Origin: Pedobacter psychrotolerans
GTDB lineage: Bacteria > Bacteroidota > Bacteroidia > Sphingobacteriales > Sphingobacteriaceae
NCBI RefSeq assembly: GCF_004340665.1
Contig: NZ_SLWO01000001.1
Span: 161,945-225,944, forward strand
Direction: 5' to 3'
Length of the DNA stretch: 64,000 bases
This document shows positions 35,862-45,153 of this stretch, piece after piece. The position numbers and the translations under genes were made by a program. Numbering within the stretch: position 1 is the stretch's first letter; each line of letters begins with the position of its first letter. Under the pieces are notes generated by a model that saw only the letters and a list, made by a program, of their open reading frames with translations, ran no database searches and was not told where the DNA came from.

Positions 35862-38216
35862 ATGATTATAAAAAAGACCTTTTCCATAGCGGTTATTTAC
35901 CTTACGTTACTGCTCATTTTTTATTCAGGCCATGCATTTGCGCAAAAAGGGCGGCTACCGGAAAAGGATCAGGATGTGTCTATTCTTTCTGATTCTGCAA
36001 CCCTCACTAAGGGTGACTATCTCATGCATTTGGAAAAGGTATTTGAAGCCGTTAATAAAGTTCCGGTAACTATAGGCTCTTTTAAAAAGCTTAAGCCTAT
36101 GGAAGCGCATTTAACCCAAGATGAAGCTGCGCTGGCACTCCTTAAAAGTAGGTTAACACAGTCCGAACGTTCCTTAAATCTGCAGAATCTGCAGATGAAC
36201 CAGACGCTGTTGGATGAGCTTCAAAGTAATAATAAGGATTGCCTGTCTGATCTTGATGAATATGAAAAAGAATTAAGGGCGTTGAAAACGGAAATCCTGA
36301 ACCTCCGAAAAGATACCGTACTTACCAAAGTATTTACAGTGCCTGCATTGCGTATCCTATTTAAAGATCAGTTCGCTGAGTTAAAGAAGAAACGTATGGT
36401 AACTGACAGCTTAATTAAAACGGCTACATTATCCATCAATAATCTTCATGCAAGAACTTCATCTAACCTGATTAATATTAAGGAGTTAATGTACATTACG
36501 GATGGCCAGCTTGATGCGGTAAGCATTAGAGCTTTTGGTAAAGAGCGCCGTTACCTTTGGGAAACAGTAAATCGCCCGGCGAATAAAAGCATGGGTTTCC
36601 GCAGGTTTATTCAGGGAGAACAGGAAATATCTGGCTATTATTTTGTGTATACGAGAAGTAGCCGGGTGTTGCTGCTTTTTACTTGCGCAATATTCTTTTT
36701 CTGGGTATTCTTTAACTTCAGAAGTGTAAAGCAGCATGATCGTTTAGAAGCCCTTGATGATTTTACACTTATCAGTCCGCAGCCCTATCTGATTACATTG
36801 ATTATGCTTTTTGCCTTGGCACCTATCTTTGATCTCCGAGCTCCCGCACTTTATATCGAAGCTGTTCAAGTGATGCTGGCTATTGTGCTCTCTATCTTTT
36901 TAAGAAAAAAACTGGGTTCAAGATTATTTTATTATTGGTGCTTATTTGTGGTGCTCCTGCTGGCTCCTGTTTTTTTACGTCTTTTAGGCATGCCGCCACG
37001 ATATCAGCGCTGGCTACTCCTGTTTTTGAGTTTATGTTCAGTTGCTTATGGTATCCTGATCTGGAAAATGCTCGATGAAAACCTTAAAAGGTATAGAATG
37101 ATTTTGGTAACTGGTTTCATTTATACTGGCTTTGCCATCATAGCTGTTTTTTGCAATTTATTTGGTCGTTTTACCCTTACACAAATATTTTATTCAACAG
37201 GAGTTAGTTCGCTTCTTAATGCAATATCGCTGACCATTCTCGCCAAAGTTGTAGTTGAAGCCTTTTTATTACAAATGAAAAGCAGCAGAATCCGTAAGGG
37301 GTATCCGGAGTATTTCGACTGGCAACCTGTAATTTCCGGACTTAAAAAATTAACGGGTATTGGTGCTACGATCATCTGGTTTGTGATATTTGCCACTAAC
37401 CTTAATGTCTTTAACGGACTTTATGAATCGGTAATGGAAGTGCTTATAGAAAAAAGGACTATTGGAAGTTTCTCTTTTACTTTTGGAGGCATTGTATTGT
37501 TTTTGGGGATTATCTGGATTGCGAACTTCTTACAAAAGTACATTGCTTATTTCTTTGGCGATACCGGAGATGATAGTTTTGATGACAATAAGGGTGAGCG
37601 TTCTAAGTTATTGGTTACCAGGTTAGTGTTGCTGATTGGTGGCTTTTTAATTGCAGTTGCTGCATCCGGATTGCCTATTGATAAAATTACTGTAATTCTT
37701 GGAGCGCTGGGTGTTGGAATTGGTTTAGGCTTGCAGAATATTGTAAGCAATTTTGTATCGGGTATCATTCTTATTTTCGATAAAACAATCCGCATTGGCG
37801 ATATTGTAGAATTAAGCAATAAAAAGGGTAGGGTAAAAGAAATTGGTGTACGGGCAAGTACTTTGCTAAGCGATGAAGGTGCGGAGATTATCATTCCTAA
37901 TGGTTCCATTTTATCGAATAACATCATTAACTGGACGCTGAGTAACAATCAAATGCGTGTTGATCTTGCCTTATCCATTACCAAACCATTTAACTCAACA
38001 GAAGTCGTTAGTTTAATCAGGGAAATTATTATAGAAAATAGTAATGTGTTTATCAGTAAGGAACCAATTATTATGATTAGTCCGGTAAGTAAGCTGAACA
38101 GCAACATTAACATTTATTTTTGGTGTAAGGATATTTCCAAGGCGGATTTAACCAGAAGCATGATTAATGCAGAGATCTTTGAGGTATTTGAGGAGAAGGG
38201 AATTGAGATTTTATAG
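35862..38216 (+). CDS. MscS-family mechanosensitive ion channel, large form
   Basis: 784 residues. Signal peptide to about AFAQ, a periplasmic coiled-coil domain (about 40-230), then about ten TM segments. The MscS pore and beta domain lie near residues 600-700: ITVILGALGVGIGLGLQNIV (pore helix TM3), FVSGIILIFDKTIRIGDIVE, KKGRVKEIGVRASTLLSDEG, IIPNGSILSNNIINWTLS. Large MscS proteins release solutes during hypo-osmotic shock and act in the inner membrane. Located after the two-component pair. Confidence 0.92.
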   Translation: MIIKKTFSIAVIYLTLLLIFYSGHAFAQKGRLPEKDQDVSILSDSATLTKGDYLMHLEKVFEAVNKVPVTIGSFKKLKPMEAHLTQDEAALALLKSRLTQSERSLNLQNLQMNQTLLDELQSNNKDCLSDLDEYEKELRALKTEILNLRKDTVLTKVFTVPALRILFKDQFAELKKKRMVTDSLIKTATLSINNLHARTSSNLINIKELMYITDGQLDAVSIRAFGKERRYLWETVNRPANKSMGFRRFIQGEQEISGYYFVYTRSSRVLLLFTCAIFFFWVFFNFRSVKQHDRLEALDDFTLISPQPYLITLIMLFALAPIFDLRAPALYIEAVQVMLAIVLSIFLRKKLGSRLFYYWCLFVVLLLAPVFLRLLGMPPRYQRWLLLFLSLCSVAYGILIWKMLDENLKRYRMILVTGFIYTGFAIIAVFCNLFGRFTLTQIFYSTGVSSLLNAISLTILAKVVVEAFLLQMKSSRIRKGYPEYFDWQPVISGLKKLTGIGATIIWFVIFATNLNVFNGLYESVMEVLIEKRTIGSFSFTFGGIVLFLGIIWIANFLQKYIAYFFGDTGDDSFDDNKGERSKLLVTRLVLLIGGFLIAVAASGLPIDKITVILGALGVGIGLGLQNIVSNFVSGIILIFDKTIRIGDIVELSNKKGRVKEIGVRASTLLSDEGAEIIIPNGSILSNNIINWTLSNNQMRVDLALSITKPFNSTEVVSLIREIIIENSNVFISKEPIIMISPVSKLNSNINIYFWCKDISKADLTRSMINAEIFEVFEEKGIEIL

Positions 38217-38456
38217 GCCATTTAGCAACGTGTTGGAATGTGCATAGGTGGTTATCTTTAAAAGCGATCTAACGTTTAACTGGATCATGCTTTACCCTTA
38301 TGATTTATTGCTTGACTGATTTTTTAAACATGCAATAAGATGCAACTATCATGCCTTAGGGATGCTATAGGACTGGGAGGGGTATCCTATAGCTTTAGTC
38401 TATTTCGGCTATCATCATTTAGTAGCTTTCGACATGGCTGGAAATGCCAATTTTTA

Positions 38457-38947
38457 TTTTCCCGCAGATCTTTACAGATAAGAAACACAGATTTAAGAGG
38501 ATGATATAATATCTGAATTCGATAATTATTAATTGATTTTAACACCCCGGTCTGCGACCACCCCTCTGAAAGAGGGGAATAGCGATCGCCATTCCCCTCT
38601 CGGGGTAACTCAGTATTGCGATGTGCTGATCTAAATTTTATTTTCCCGCAGATTTTACAGATAAGAAACGCAGATTTAGGAAGGTGATAATAATCTGAAT
38701 TCGATAATTATTAATTGATTTTAACACCCCGGTCTGCGACCACCCCTCTGAAAGAGGGGAATAGCGATCGCCATTCCGCTCTCGGGGTAACTCAGTATTG
38801 CGATGTGCTGATCTAAATTTTATTTTCCCGCAGATTTTACAGATAAGAAACGCAGATTTAGGAAGATGATAATAATCTGAATTCGATAATTGATTTAAAC
38901 ACCCCGGTCTGCGACCACCCCTCTGAAAGAGGGGAATAGCGATCGCC
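38457..38947. repeat. 183-bp tandem repeat, three copies
   Basis: Units start with CCCGCAGAT at 38461, 38645 and 38827 (spacing 184 and 182). Each contains ACAGATAAGAAACGCAGATT, then AACACCCCGGTCTGCGACC (38541, 38723, 38898), the hairpin CCCCTCTGAAAGAGGGG and AGCGATCGCC. The second half is the same family as in the 26766-27811 array, so modules are shared between arrays. The rest of 38217-39034 shows no gene. Confidence 0.92.
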
Positions 38948-39034
38948 GATTAACGATGGGTTTGATAAAGTGATCAAGTTTTTGATATTGGATTTTTTTT
39001 CAAATCAATAACTGGATTTATTTGTTAGCATTTT

Positions 39035-39280
39035 ATGCAAGGGCCTCCAGATATATCCGCAACCATTTTGTCTACAGCGATACAACGTGGCCCTCAAAAA
39101 AGTACTTGTCCATCTGAAATTGCCCGAATGCTATTTCCTGATGACTGGCGTAAACACATGAAAAATATCGTTGATGTGGCTATTGATTTGCATCATCAAG
39201 GCAAAGTAGCAATAACACAAAAGGGGAAACCTATTGATGTGAATCACATTAAAGGGCCTATTCGTATTAAAATCATCTGA
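39035..39280 (+). CDS. DUF3253 protein
   Basis: 81 residues. Matches DUF3253: STCPSEIARMLFPDDWRKHM, then AIDLHHQGKVAITQKGKPID and GPIRIKII. The family is a small winged-helix-like protein of unknown function, often paired with photolyase/cryptochrome or DUF2256 genes; neither is present here. The DUF covers nearly the full length, so the gene is complete. Confidence 0.85.
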   Translation: MQGPPDISATILSTAIQRGPQKSTCPSEIARMLFPDDWRKHMKNIVDVAIDLHHQGKVAITQKGKPIDVNHIKGPIRIKII

Positions 39281-39560
39281 ACTTGATGTTTCAATGTTAT
39301 TTATGGCCTTAATTTCTTTTTCGCTAATTAAGATTCATTAGCACCACCTCACCATTAAAGTTTGAATCAGACAATTTTTGGTTTGCATTGAACAATTCTC
39401 GTTTTCATTGCCACAGTAACTTTGTGCCAGAATAATAAAAAGTACAAATAAGATTGCGGTGGTCATCAAGATTAGCTTAAACATGAACAGTTTGCAGCAA
39501 TAGTGGATGATATTTTCAAGCCCTAATCAATATTATTCTTCAAATTTTAAATTCAGAAAA

Positions 39561-40391
39561 ATGAAAACAGTATTAGTTACCGGCACATCTTCAGGAATAG
39601 GAAGAGCCGCAGTGTTAAAATTTAACAAAGAAGGTTGGAATGTAATTGCTACCATGCGTGCGCCAGAAAATGAAGCCGTGTTAAACCAATTGGATCATAT
39701 TCTGATTGTTGCTTTAGACGTTCAGAAGCCTGAAACTATTGCTGCGGCTATAACCGCAGGGATTAAAAAATATGGAAAAATTGATGCGGTAGTGAACAAT
39801 GCCGGAGCAGCAATATTCGGCGTGTTTGAGTTTGCAACAGAGGATCAGATCAATAAAATCTTTGATATCAATGTTTTCGGCCCAATGCGGGTTTTAAGGG
39901 CAATACTTCCTTATTTTAGAGCTCAACGTTCAGGAACAATAATCAATATTACCTCTCAGGGCGGAAGAGTTACCTTTCCTACATGCAGCATTTATCATGC
40001 AACTAAGTTTTCGCTTGAGGGTTTAACTGAAGCAATATCATATGAGTTGATTCCTTTTGGAATCAAAACAAAAATCATAGAACCTGGATCAACAGCTACT
40101 AAATTTGTTGGTGCAGCACAATTGACGGCAAATGGGGATGTTCCGGAATACGAGCAATTTATTAATGTTGGATTAGGAAATTGGGCTAAACATGACACCA
40201 TGACTTCACAGCCTGAAACGATTGCAGAAACTATTTTTTTAGCGGCAAATGAAGATACCGATCAGTTGAGGTACCAGGTGGGTAAAGACACGGCGTTGTA
40301 TATTGATAAAATGCAGAATGGCGATGATCAGGCTTACATAGATTACATGCGCAAAAGGTTTATTCCGGAATATTTATCTCCTAAACCATAA
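39561..40391 (+). CDS. Short-chain dehydrogenase/reductase
   Basis: 276 residues from the ATG at 39561; an earlier in-frame ATG (39507) would add 18 residues before the first Rossmann strand. Cofactor motif TGTSSGIG (7-14), NNAGA (79-83), and catalytic Ser132, Tyr145 and Lys149 (YHATK) are all present. Arg33 after strand two (ATMRAPE) suggests NADPH. Substrate unknown. An AraC regulator gene follows 190 bp downstream on the same strand and may control it. Confidence 0.92.
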   Translation: MKTVLVTGTSSGIGRAAVLKFNKEGWNVIATMRAPENEAVLNQLDHILIVALDVQKPETIAAAITAGIKKYGKIDAVVNNAGAAIFGVFEFATEDQINKIFDINVFGPMRVLRAILPYFRAQRSGTIINITSQGGRVTFPTCSIYHATKFSLEGLTEAISYELIPFGIKTKIIEPGSTATKFVGAAQLTANGDVPEYEQFINVGLGNWAKHDTMTSQPETIAETIFLAANEDTDQLRYQVGKDTALYIDKMQNGDDQAYIDYMRKRFIPEYLSPKP

Positions 40392-40581
40392 TCGTAAGTT
40401 TTAAGGAGCGGATATGTTTAACCCGACTCCTTTGTTTAAAAGGCCATTGTGAGCTATTTCCTCCGGTGCGTAGAGGCTTTGTTACTGATCAATCAATCAG
40501 GTAGGATTTAATTTTTATAAGTTTGTGGGTAATCAGGTGCTATGAAATGCTAAGCATTAATATCTCGAAAATGGCTATGTA

Positions 40582-41490
40582 ATGATGAAACATGATGAAA
40601 GCAATAAATTGATCAATAAAAGTGAAAAGTTGGAAGACTTTGAAACGATCAGACTTCAGTCTCATCAAAATCCAACAAAGCCTTTTCGTTTTTTCAGTTC
40701 TGCCGATTGTTTATCTAAAAACCCGATCGTTTACCGAAGAAGAGATTTTTTTAAGGTAAGTTTATTAAGGGGGCATTATATTGTTCACTATGGCGATGAA
40801 AGTATAAAGGCCATTGGATGTTCACTTTCCTTCTTTAGTCCCCTGGTTCCGTATACGATTAAGCAATTAGAGCAGGAGGAAAATGCGGGCTATATGATCT
40901 TTACCGAACTTTATTACGATACTTATTTTAAGCAAGGCATCAGGCATTCTCCTTTATTCAACAAAGAATCTAAGCCCATTTTTTTGCTGGATCAAAAGCA
41001 GGAAGAAGAAGTAAAGGCTATTTTCTTAAAAATTGAGCAACAGGAAAAATCTGACTATTTATTTAAAGACGACCTGATCAGAAATCTGCTTAGTGAATTA
41101 ATGCATTATGCAAATACCTTACAGCCGGCTATAGAAAGGCATTATGCACATTCTTCTAAAGAACGTTTACATAGTGTATTCAATGAATTATTGGATCGAC
41201 AGTTTCCGGTGGTGGCTGGCCAGCATCAACAACTTCGCACTGCGGGTGATTTTGCTGAAACCCTAAATGTTCATGTCAATTATCTTAATCGAATCTTAAA
41301 GGAAATGACTGGTAAATCTACAAGTGCAATTTTGTATGAGCGGCTTTTGAGGGAAGCCATTATCCTGCTTAAACACACCACCTGGAGTGTATCAGAAATT
41401 GCTTACAGCTTGGGTTTTAAAGACGTATCTCATTTCAATCACTTTTTTCGCAAACATGCTCATGCTACACCATCTCATTTCAGAAATTAA
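40582..41490 (+). CDS. AraC-family transcriptional regulator
   Basis: 302 residues. N-terminal cupin-like sensor region (FKVSLLRGHYIVHYGDES) and C-terminal double HTH: DFAETLNVHVNYLNRILKEM, then TTWSVSEIAYSLGFKDVSHF and NHFFRKHAHATPSHFR. It follows a short-chain dehydrogenase gene, a frequent pairing in Bacteroidota. A second ATG follows directly, so the start may be 40585. Confidence 0.92.
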   Translation: MMKHDESNKLINKSEKLEDFETIRLQSHQNPTKPFRFFSSADCLSKNPIVYRRRDFFKVSLLRGHYIVHYGDESIKAIGCSLSFFSPLVPYTIKQLEQEENAGYMIFTELYYDTYFKQGIRHSPLFNKESKPIFLLDQKQEEEVKAIFLKIEQQEKSDYLFKDDLIRNLLSELMHYANTLQPAIERHYAHSSKERLHSVFNELLDRQFPVVAGQHQQLRTAGDFAETLNVHVNYLNRILKEMTGKSTSAILYERLLREAIILLKHTTWSVSEIAYSLGFKDVSHFNHFFRKHAHATPSHFRN

Positions 41491-41531
41491 TTGGGGTATG
41501 TGATCATCACTAACTCCTTAAAATGAAAGGC

Positions 41532-41565
41532 AAAGGGCTACACCTTTACAAAGTTATGCCCTTTT
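41532..41565. terminator. Bidirectional hairpin between convergent genes
   Basis: Arms AAAGGGC and GCCCTTT enclose an inner CTTT/AAAG stem, followed by TTTTAATT on the + strand. It stands between the AraC gene (+) ending at 41490 and the lipoprotein gene (-) ending at 41581. Confidence 0.5.
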
Positions 41566-41580
41566 TAATTGCTAGTTCTA

Positions 41581-42390
41581 TTAATTACAAGTGGTGTTAA
41601 TCAAAATGGTTTGCTTTGTTCTTTCATCCAGGGTTTGCACGCCATTACTTACCGTTACTGAGTGGGTATTTTCTATGATTTTATTTACTACACCACTGCC
41701 ATTGCGGGTATAGGTGTATGCTTTTGTAATGTCTGAACGATAGTTTCCGGATGTATACGTATATAAGCTTCCGGATAGAATATTTCTGGAAATAGTTCCG
41801 GTAAGAGATGATGGAACGTTAAAGTCAATCGGGCCAAAAATTAAATAGCGTGTATCAGTGTCAACATTTGTAGCAATATCAGTTGAATAGCTATAAGTTG
41901 TAACTCTTTTCACTGCAGGTTCATCTGGATAGGTTTGGGTTAAGGTAGCAAGATTGCCATTGCTGTAAGTCAGTATTTTGGTGTCGGTTAAATTGTTGTT
42001 GAGATAGGCATCTATTTTAATTAAATTTCGGTTTCCATCATAGGTCATGCGCTGCTCTGACTGGTTACCTAAATCTATGATTCTCGTGGCCAGTTTGTTC
42101 GTAATATCAATCTGATAAACCGGTACACCAGAAGATAATACCATCACCTTGTCTGTAGAATATTCAAAATTTAACTTCGCACTACTGGCGCTTATTAGTT
42201 TGATTTGACCATTTTCATAATTCACAAGGGCTGTTTCAGCGTTTGATGTTAAATCTCCATATATCACTTCGTATTTTGTTTCACAATTGCTTTGTGGAGT
42301 TGGTTCATCAATTGATTTTTTCTTGCAAGAAAGTGTGAACACAGAAATGATAATAAGCATTAATAATGCAATGGGTATATTTTTTCTCAT
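41581..42390 (-). CDS. Hypothetical lipoprotein with RHS-like strand repeats
   Basis: 269 residues. Lipobox VFTLSC with Cys about 22 then KKKS. The body has repeated YxxGxxxxI beta hairpins (YENGQIKLISASSAKLNFEY, YDGNRNLIKIDAYLNNNL, YSNGNLATLTQTY), like the DUF4595/RHS-style strand repeats of Bacteroidota surface lipoproteins. Likely exposed on the cell surface or facing the periplasm. Function unknown. The next gene upstream on the same strand (42441-42863) ends 51 bp before it. Confidence 0.72.
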   Translation of the reverse strand: MRKNIPIALLMLIIISVFTLSCKKKSIDEPTPQSNCETKYEVIYGDLTSNAETALVNYENGQIKLISASSAKLNFEYSTDKVMVLSSGVPVYQIDITNKLATRIIDLGNQSEQRMTYDGNRNLIKIDAYLNNNLTDTKILTYSNGNLATLTQTYPDEPAVKRVTTYSYSTDIATNVDTDTRYLIFGPIDFNVPSSLTGTISRNILSGSLYTYTSGNYRSDITKAYTYTRNGSGVVNKIIENTHSVTVSNGVQTLDERTKQTILINTTCN

Positions 42391-42440
42391 GGGGTTATGA
42401 AGTGAATGATATTTAGGGTTTATTATTTAATTGATCAGTT

Positions 42441-42863
42441 CTAAAAAAAGATATCTATATAATCTGTGGTTTCACCATCGCAGTTGAGCATTTGTTGGAG
42501 CCTCCAGTACTTTCTGGTTCCACTGGCTTTAAAAATGGAAAGTCCGTTAAGTTCACAGGGCTGGCCACCATTAATTGAATTGATTTTTGAAGTAATATTT
42601 CCGTTAAATTTCAATGTGCGTCCCTGGTTCAGGAATGTTCCTTTAATGGTCACGTATTCTTTCGTTTTTTTATCCCTTTGTTCCCCTTCAATACTGTATT
42701 CTTCGTCGCCAATACTCTTAATGTATACCTTGCCCGGATTGGCTTTATTAAAAGTGATCCACTGAATGGTAAAAGAATGCCAACCTGCTCGCACTGGTTT
42801 TAGCTGTGAATGGGCCTGTGGGGTGAGGAAAAGAAAAGAGGCAATAATTAGAATGTATTTCAT
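42441..42863 (-). CDS. Small secreted hypothetical protein
   Basis: 140 residues with signal peptide MKYILIIASFLFLTPQAHSQ. Predicted beta-rich mature part: AGWHSFTIQWITFNKANPGK, EEYSIEGEQRDKKTKEYVTI, GRTLKFNGNI. Two cysteines (near CEL and NCD) may form a disulphide. No family recognised. Same strand as the lipoprotein downstream and possibly co-transcribed. Confidence 0.6.
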   Translation of the reverse strand: MKYILIIASFLFLTPQAHSQLKPVRAGWHSFTIQWITFNKANPGKVYIKSIGDEEYSIEGEQRDKKTKEYVTIKGTFLNQGRTLKFNGNITSKINSINGGQPCELNGLSIFKASGTRKYWRLQQMLNCDGETTDYIDIFF

Positions 42864-43217
42864 TATAGTTAAAATGATGATATTATTTGGTCCGTTTTTA
42901 TAGGGTATATTTTTTGTAAAGCAATTTGCCTATGCTAAAATCTAAATCATTTAAATGGTAGCTGATCTGGCTCCATTCTCCGGCAGGTTTTAAGTAGTGA
43001 AATATTGACAAGGGCTTTAGATTTTGTTACTATAAACACTTCCAGTTTATTTTAGTTTTTAAAGCACCATATTAATTTCACTTAGCATCAAAGATTAAAT
43101 CTATTTTGGCTACACGTCTGGATGTGAGTACTGCACGGCATCATTCCCAACTAAATAACTTAAAAACAGCGAAAATGAAGCTTGAGAATAGAATAGACGG
43201 TTGAACAAAATATCGCT
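42864..43217. other. Gap with no recognisable gene
   Basis: 354 AT-rich bases upstream of the small secreted protein gene and downstream of the next AraC gene. I see no RNA, repeat family or conserved frame. A tiny ATG frame near 43174 is only nine codons long and is not supported. Confidence 0.45.
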
Positions 43218-44174
43218 CTAATTAACCCTTGCATACTTCTTTGGCTTCAATCCGTGGTGTTTTTCAAACAGCCGGGCAAAATGACTCAGGTTAGAAAAAC
43301 CTAATTGATACCCAATTTCTGCTATAGAAAGATTTTTATCTCTAATGAGATTGCCAGCGTAGTCCATTCTGAACGTTTGGTAATAGTTATAAATGCTGTT
43401 TCCAAAAATTTGCCTAAAGAGCCGGGTAACTTTGCTTTCACCCATCCCATAAGTTTTAGCAAGTTGCATCAGGTTCGGTTTAACACTGAGGTCTTCAATC
43501 ACCTTATCCCTGATTAGATAGATTTTTTTGATGTCATCATTGTTTAGCGGGTATGCTGATAAATTATCGCGTTTTTCGAGTACTGAAAACAGGAGGTAAA
43601 TTAATTCCTCAGCTTTAATCCGATAAAAAAAATCCTGTAAGTGAGGGGGAGCTATTGTTGTCAGGATTTGATTAGCAACGTTATGCATTTCAGGAGAGAT
43701 TAGCTCTTCAAAAATAAATGGCTTGTCGCTGAAGAGTATATCCTGCATCTCCGTACGATCGTTTTTAGGATTAATCAGCGTTCTGAGCTGTTCTACATCA
43801 ATCATAATGATGATGGTATTGAACTTTGTTTTGGAGGGAAAGAGTTCCTGATAGTCTACACCTCCTGATTCGATCTGGGCAAAAGGCAATGATGTTTTCT
43901 GGTTTTTTTTGTCATCCTTGTCATGATAGATGTTATGGAAGGTTAGCACAATACCGCTTGCTCCAGTTGCATTCGTAGAAATATTCAATTCTTCTTTTAG
44001 CTCATATTGCCGGATCATAATGGTAGGGCCATTGGGTATAGATATTCCCTTAATATATCCCGTTCCGTAAAGCGGCGGAATTTGCATGGTGCCATCAACT
44101 ACAAGAGCATCAATAGCTTTAGCAATCGCACTAATTAACCCCTCAGGGCTTTCACAATTAATTTCAAGAATCAT
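43218..44174 (-). CDS. AraC-family transcriptional regulator
   Basis: 318 residues. An unclassified N-terminal domain (MILEINCESPEGLISAIAKA, IPNGPTIMIRQYELKEE) followed by the AraC double HTH: LMQLAKTYGMGESKVTRLFR, NSIYNYYQTFRMDYAGNLIR, LSIAEIGYQLGFSNLSHFAR and FEKHHGLKPKKY. It resembles PchR-like regulators in form. It is divergent from the membrane protein/TonB receptor/DUF4249 operon at 44371, which is its most likely target by position. Confidence 0.9.
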   Translation of the reverse strand: MILEINCESPEGLISAIAKAIDALVVDGTMQIPPLYGTGYIKGISIPNGPTIMIRQYELKEELNISTNATGASGIVLTFHNIYHDKDDKKNQKTSLPFAQIESGGVDYQELFPSKTKFNTIIIMIDVEQLRTLINPKNDRTEMQDILFSDKPFIFEELISPEMHNVANQILTTIAPPHLQDFFYRIKAEELIYLLFSVLEKRDNLSAYPLNNDDIKKIYLIRDKVIEDLSVKPNLMQLAKTYGMGESKVTRLFRQIFGNSIYNYYQTFRMDYAGNLIRDKNLSIAEIGYQLGFSNLSHFARLFEKHHGLKPKKYARVN

Positions 44175-44370
44175 TTTAACTGGATCGGACTATTTTTAAG
44201 GCGAATATAGCTATTTAATGATTTTTATCGCAGGTACTTTTGTGGGCGTTAAGATTAAGGGTCACATCAGATATGAACTTTCCAATTAAAGAAAAGATGA
44301 TGAAGGATAGTTATAGCGTATGATGTAACCAACAATGACTTTAAATGCATTCAAAATTTAAACCCAATTC

Positions 44371-45153
44371 ATGATCAAAATATTAATTGAACGAAACAGC
44401 CTGCTTTTTAGCTTTGGATTGTTGAATATTATAGCGGCGATTGCCTTTCTGGTTTTAATCCAATTTTCGGACGCCGTGATTGCAGGCAGTAATGCATGGT
44501 TAAAACCATTTAAGTTTGCCATATCCATTGCATTATTTTCATGGACGATCGCCTGGTATGTTTTCGAGCTAAAATCTTATGGGGCTGTAACCGTCTACAG
44601 TTGGGTGGTAATCATTACGCTTGGTTTTGAAATCATATACATTTCCATTCAGGCTGCAAAAGGGCAGCTGTCACATTTTAATACCAGCTCATCCTTCTAT
44701 GCGACCATGACGATACTGATGGGGGTAGCCGCAGTAATTTTAACCCTTTGGACACTTTATATAGGCATTCTGTTTTTCACAGATGAGGTAAGGCCAATCC
44801 CACATTATTACCTATGGGCCATACGACTGAGCATTATTCTTTTCGTCATTTTTGCGCTTGAGGGAGGCTTAATGGGTGCCAGGCTCAGCCATAGCGTTGG
44901 CCAAATTGGAGATGATGAAGGGCTGCCGCTTGTGAAGTGGAGCACCCGGATTGGTGATCTTCGCGTTGCCCATTTTATTGGGATGCACGCCCTGCAAATT
45001 ATCCCGATTCTTTCCTGGTACGTGATAAAGAACACGAAAGGTACATTCGCTATTGCCCTTATCTATGCCCTGCTTGCTACATTCACCTTTCTTCAGGCTA
45101 TACGGGGCAGGCCGATTTTGAAGTTTCCTGGTAAAAATATCACACAAAAATGA
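44371..45153 (+). CDS. Seven-TM integral membrane protein of unknown function
   Basis: 260 residues with about seven hydrophobic segments (e.g. SFGLLNIIAAIAFLVLIQF, WVVIITLGFEIIYISIQAA, MTILMGVAAVILTLWTLYIG). Conserved-looking polar residues lie in loops (WLKPFKFAIS, ARLSHSVGQ, DLRVAHFIGMHALQIIP with two His). The His-bearing helix could bind metal or haem, but I recognise no family. Its stop overlaps the next ATG (ATGA at 45150), so it is translationally coupled to the TonB receptor. Confidence 0.7.
   Translation: MIKILIERNSLLFSFGLLNIIAAIAFLVLIQFSDAVIAGSNAWLKPFKFAISIALFSWTIAWYVFELKSYGAVTVYSWVVIITLGFEIIYISIQAAKGQLSHFNTSSSFYATMTILMGVAAVILTLWTLYIGILFFTDEVRPIPHYYLWAIRLSIILFVIFALEGGLMGARLSHSVGQIGDDEGLPLVKWSTRIGDLRVAHFIGMHALQIIPILSWYVIKNTKGTFAIALIYALLATFTFLQAIRGRPILKFPGKNITQK

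Noticed and set aside
35798..35992. 64-codon open frame overlapping the start of the MscS gene
   Set aside because: It runs in another frame across the well-supported MscS start and signal peptide.
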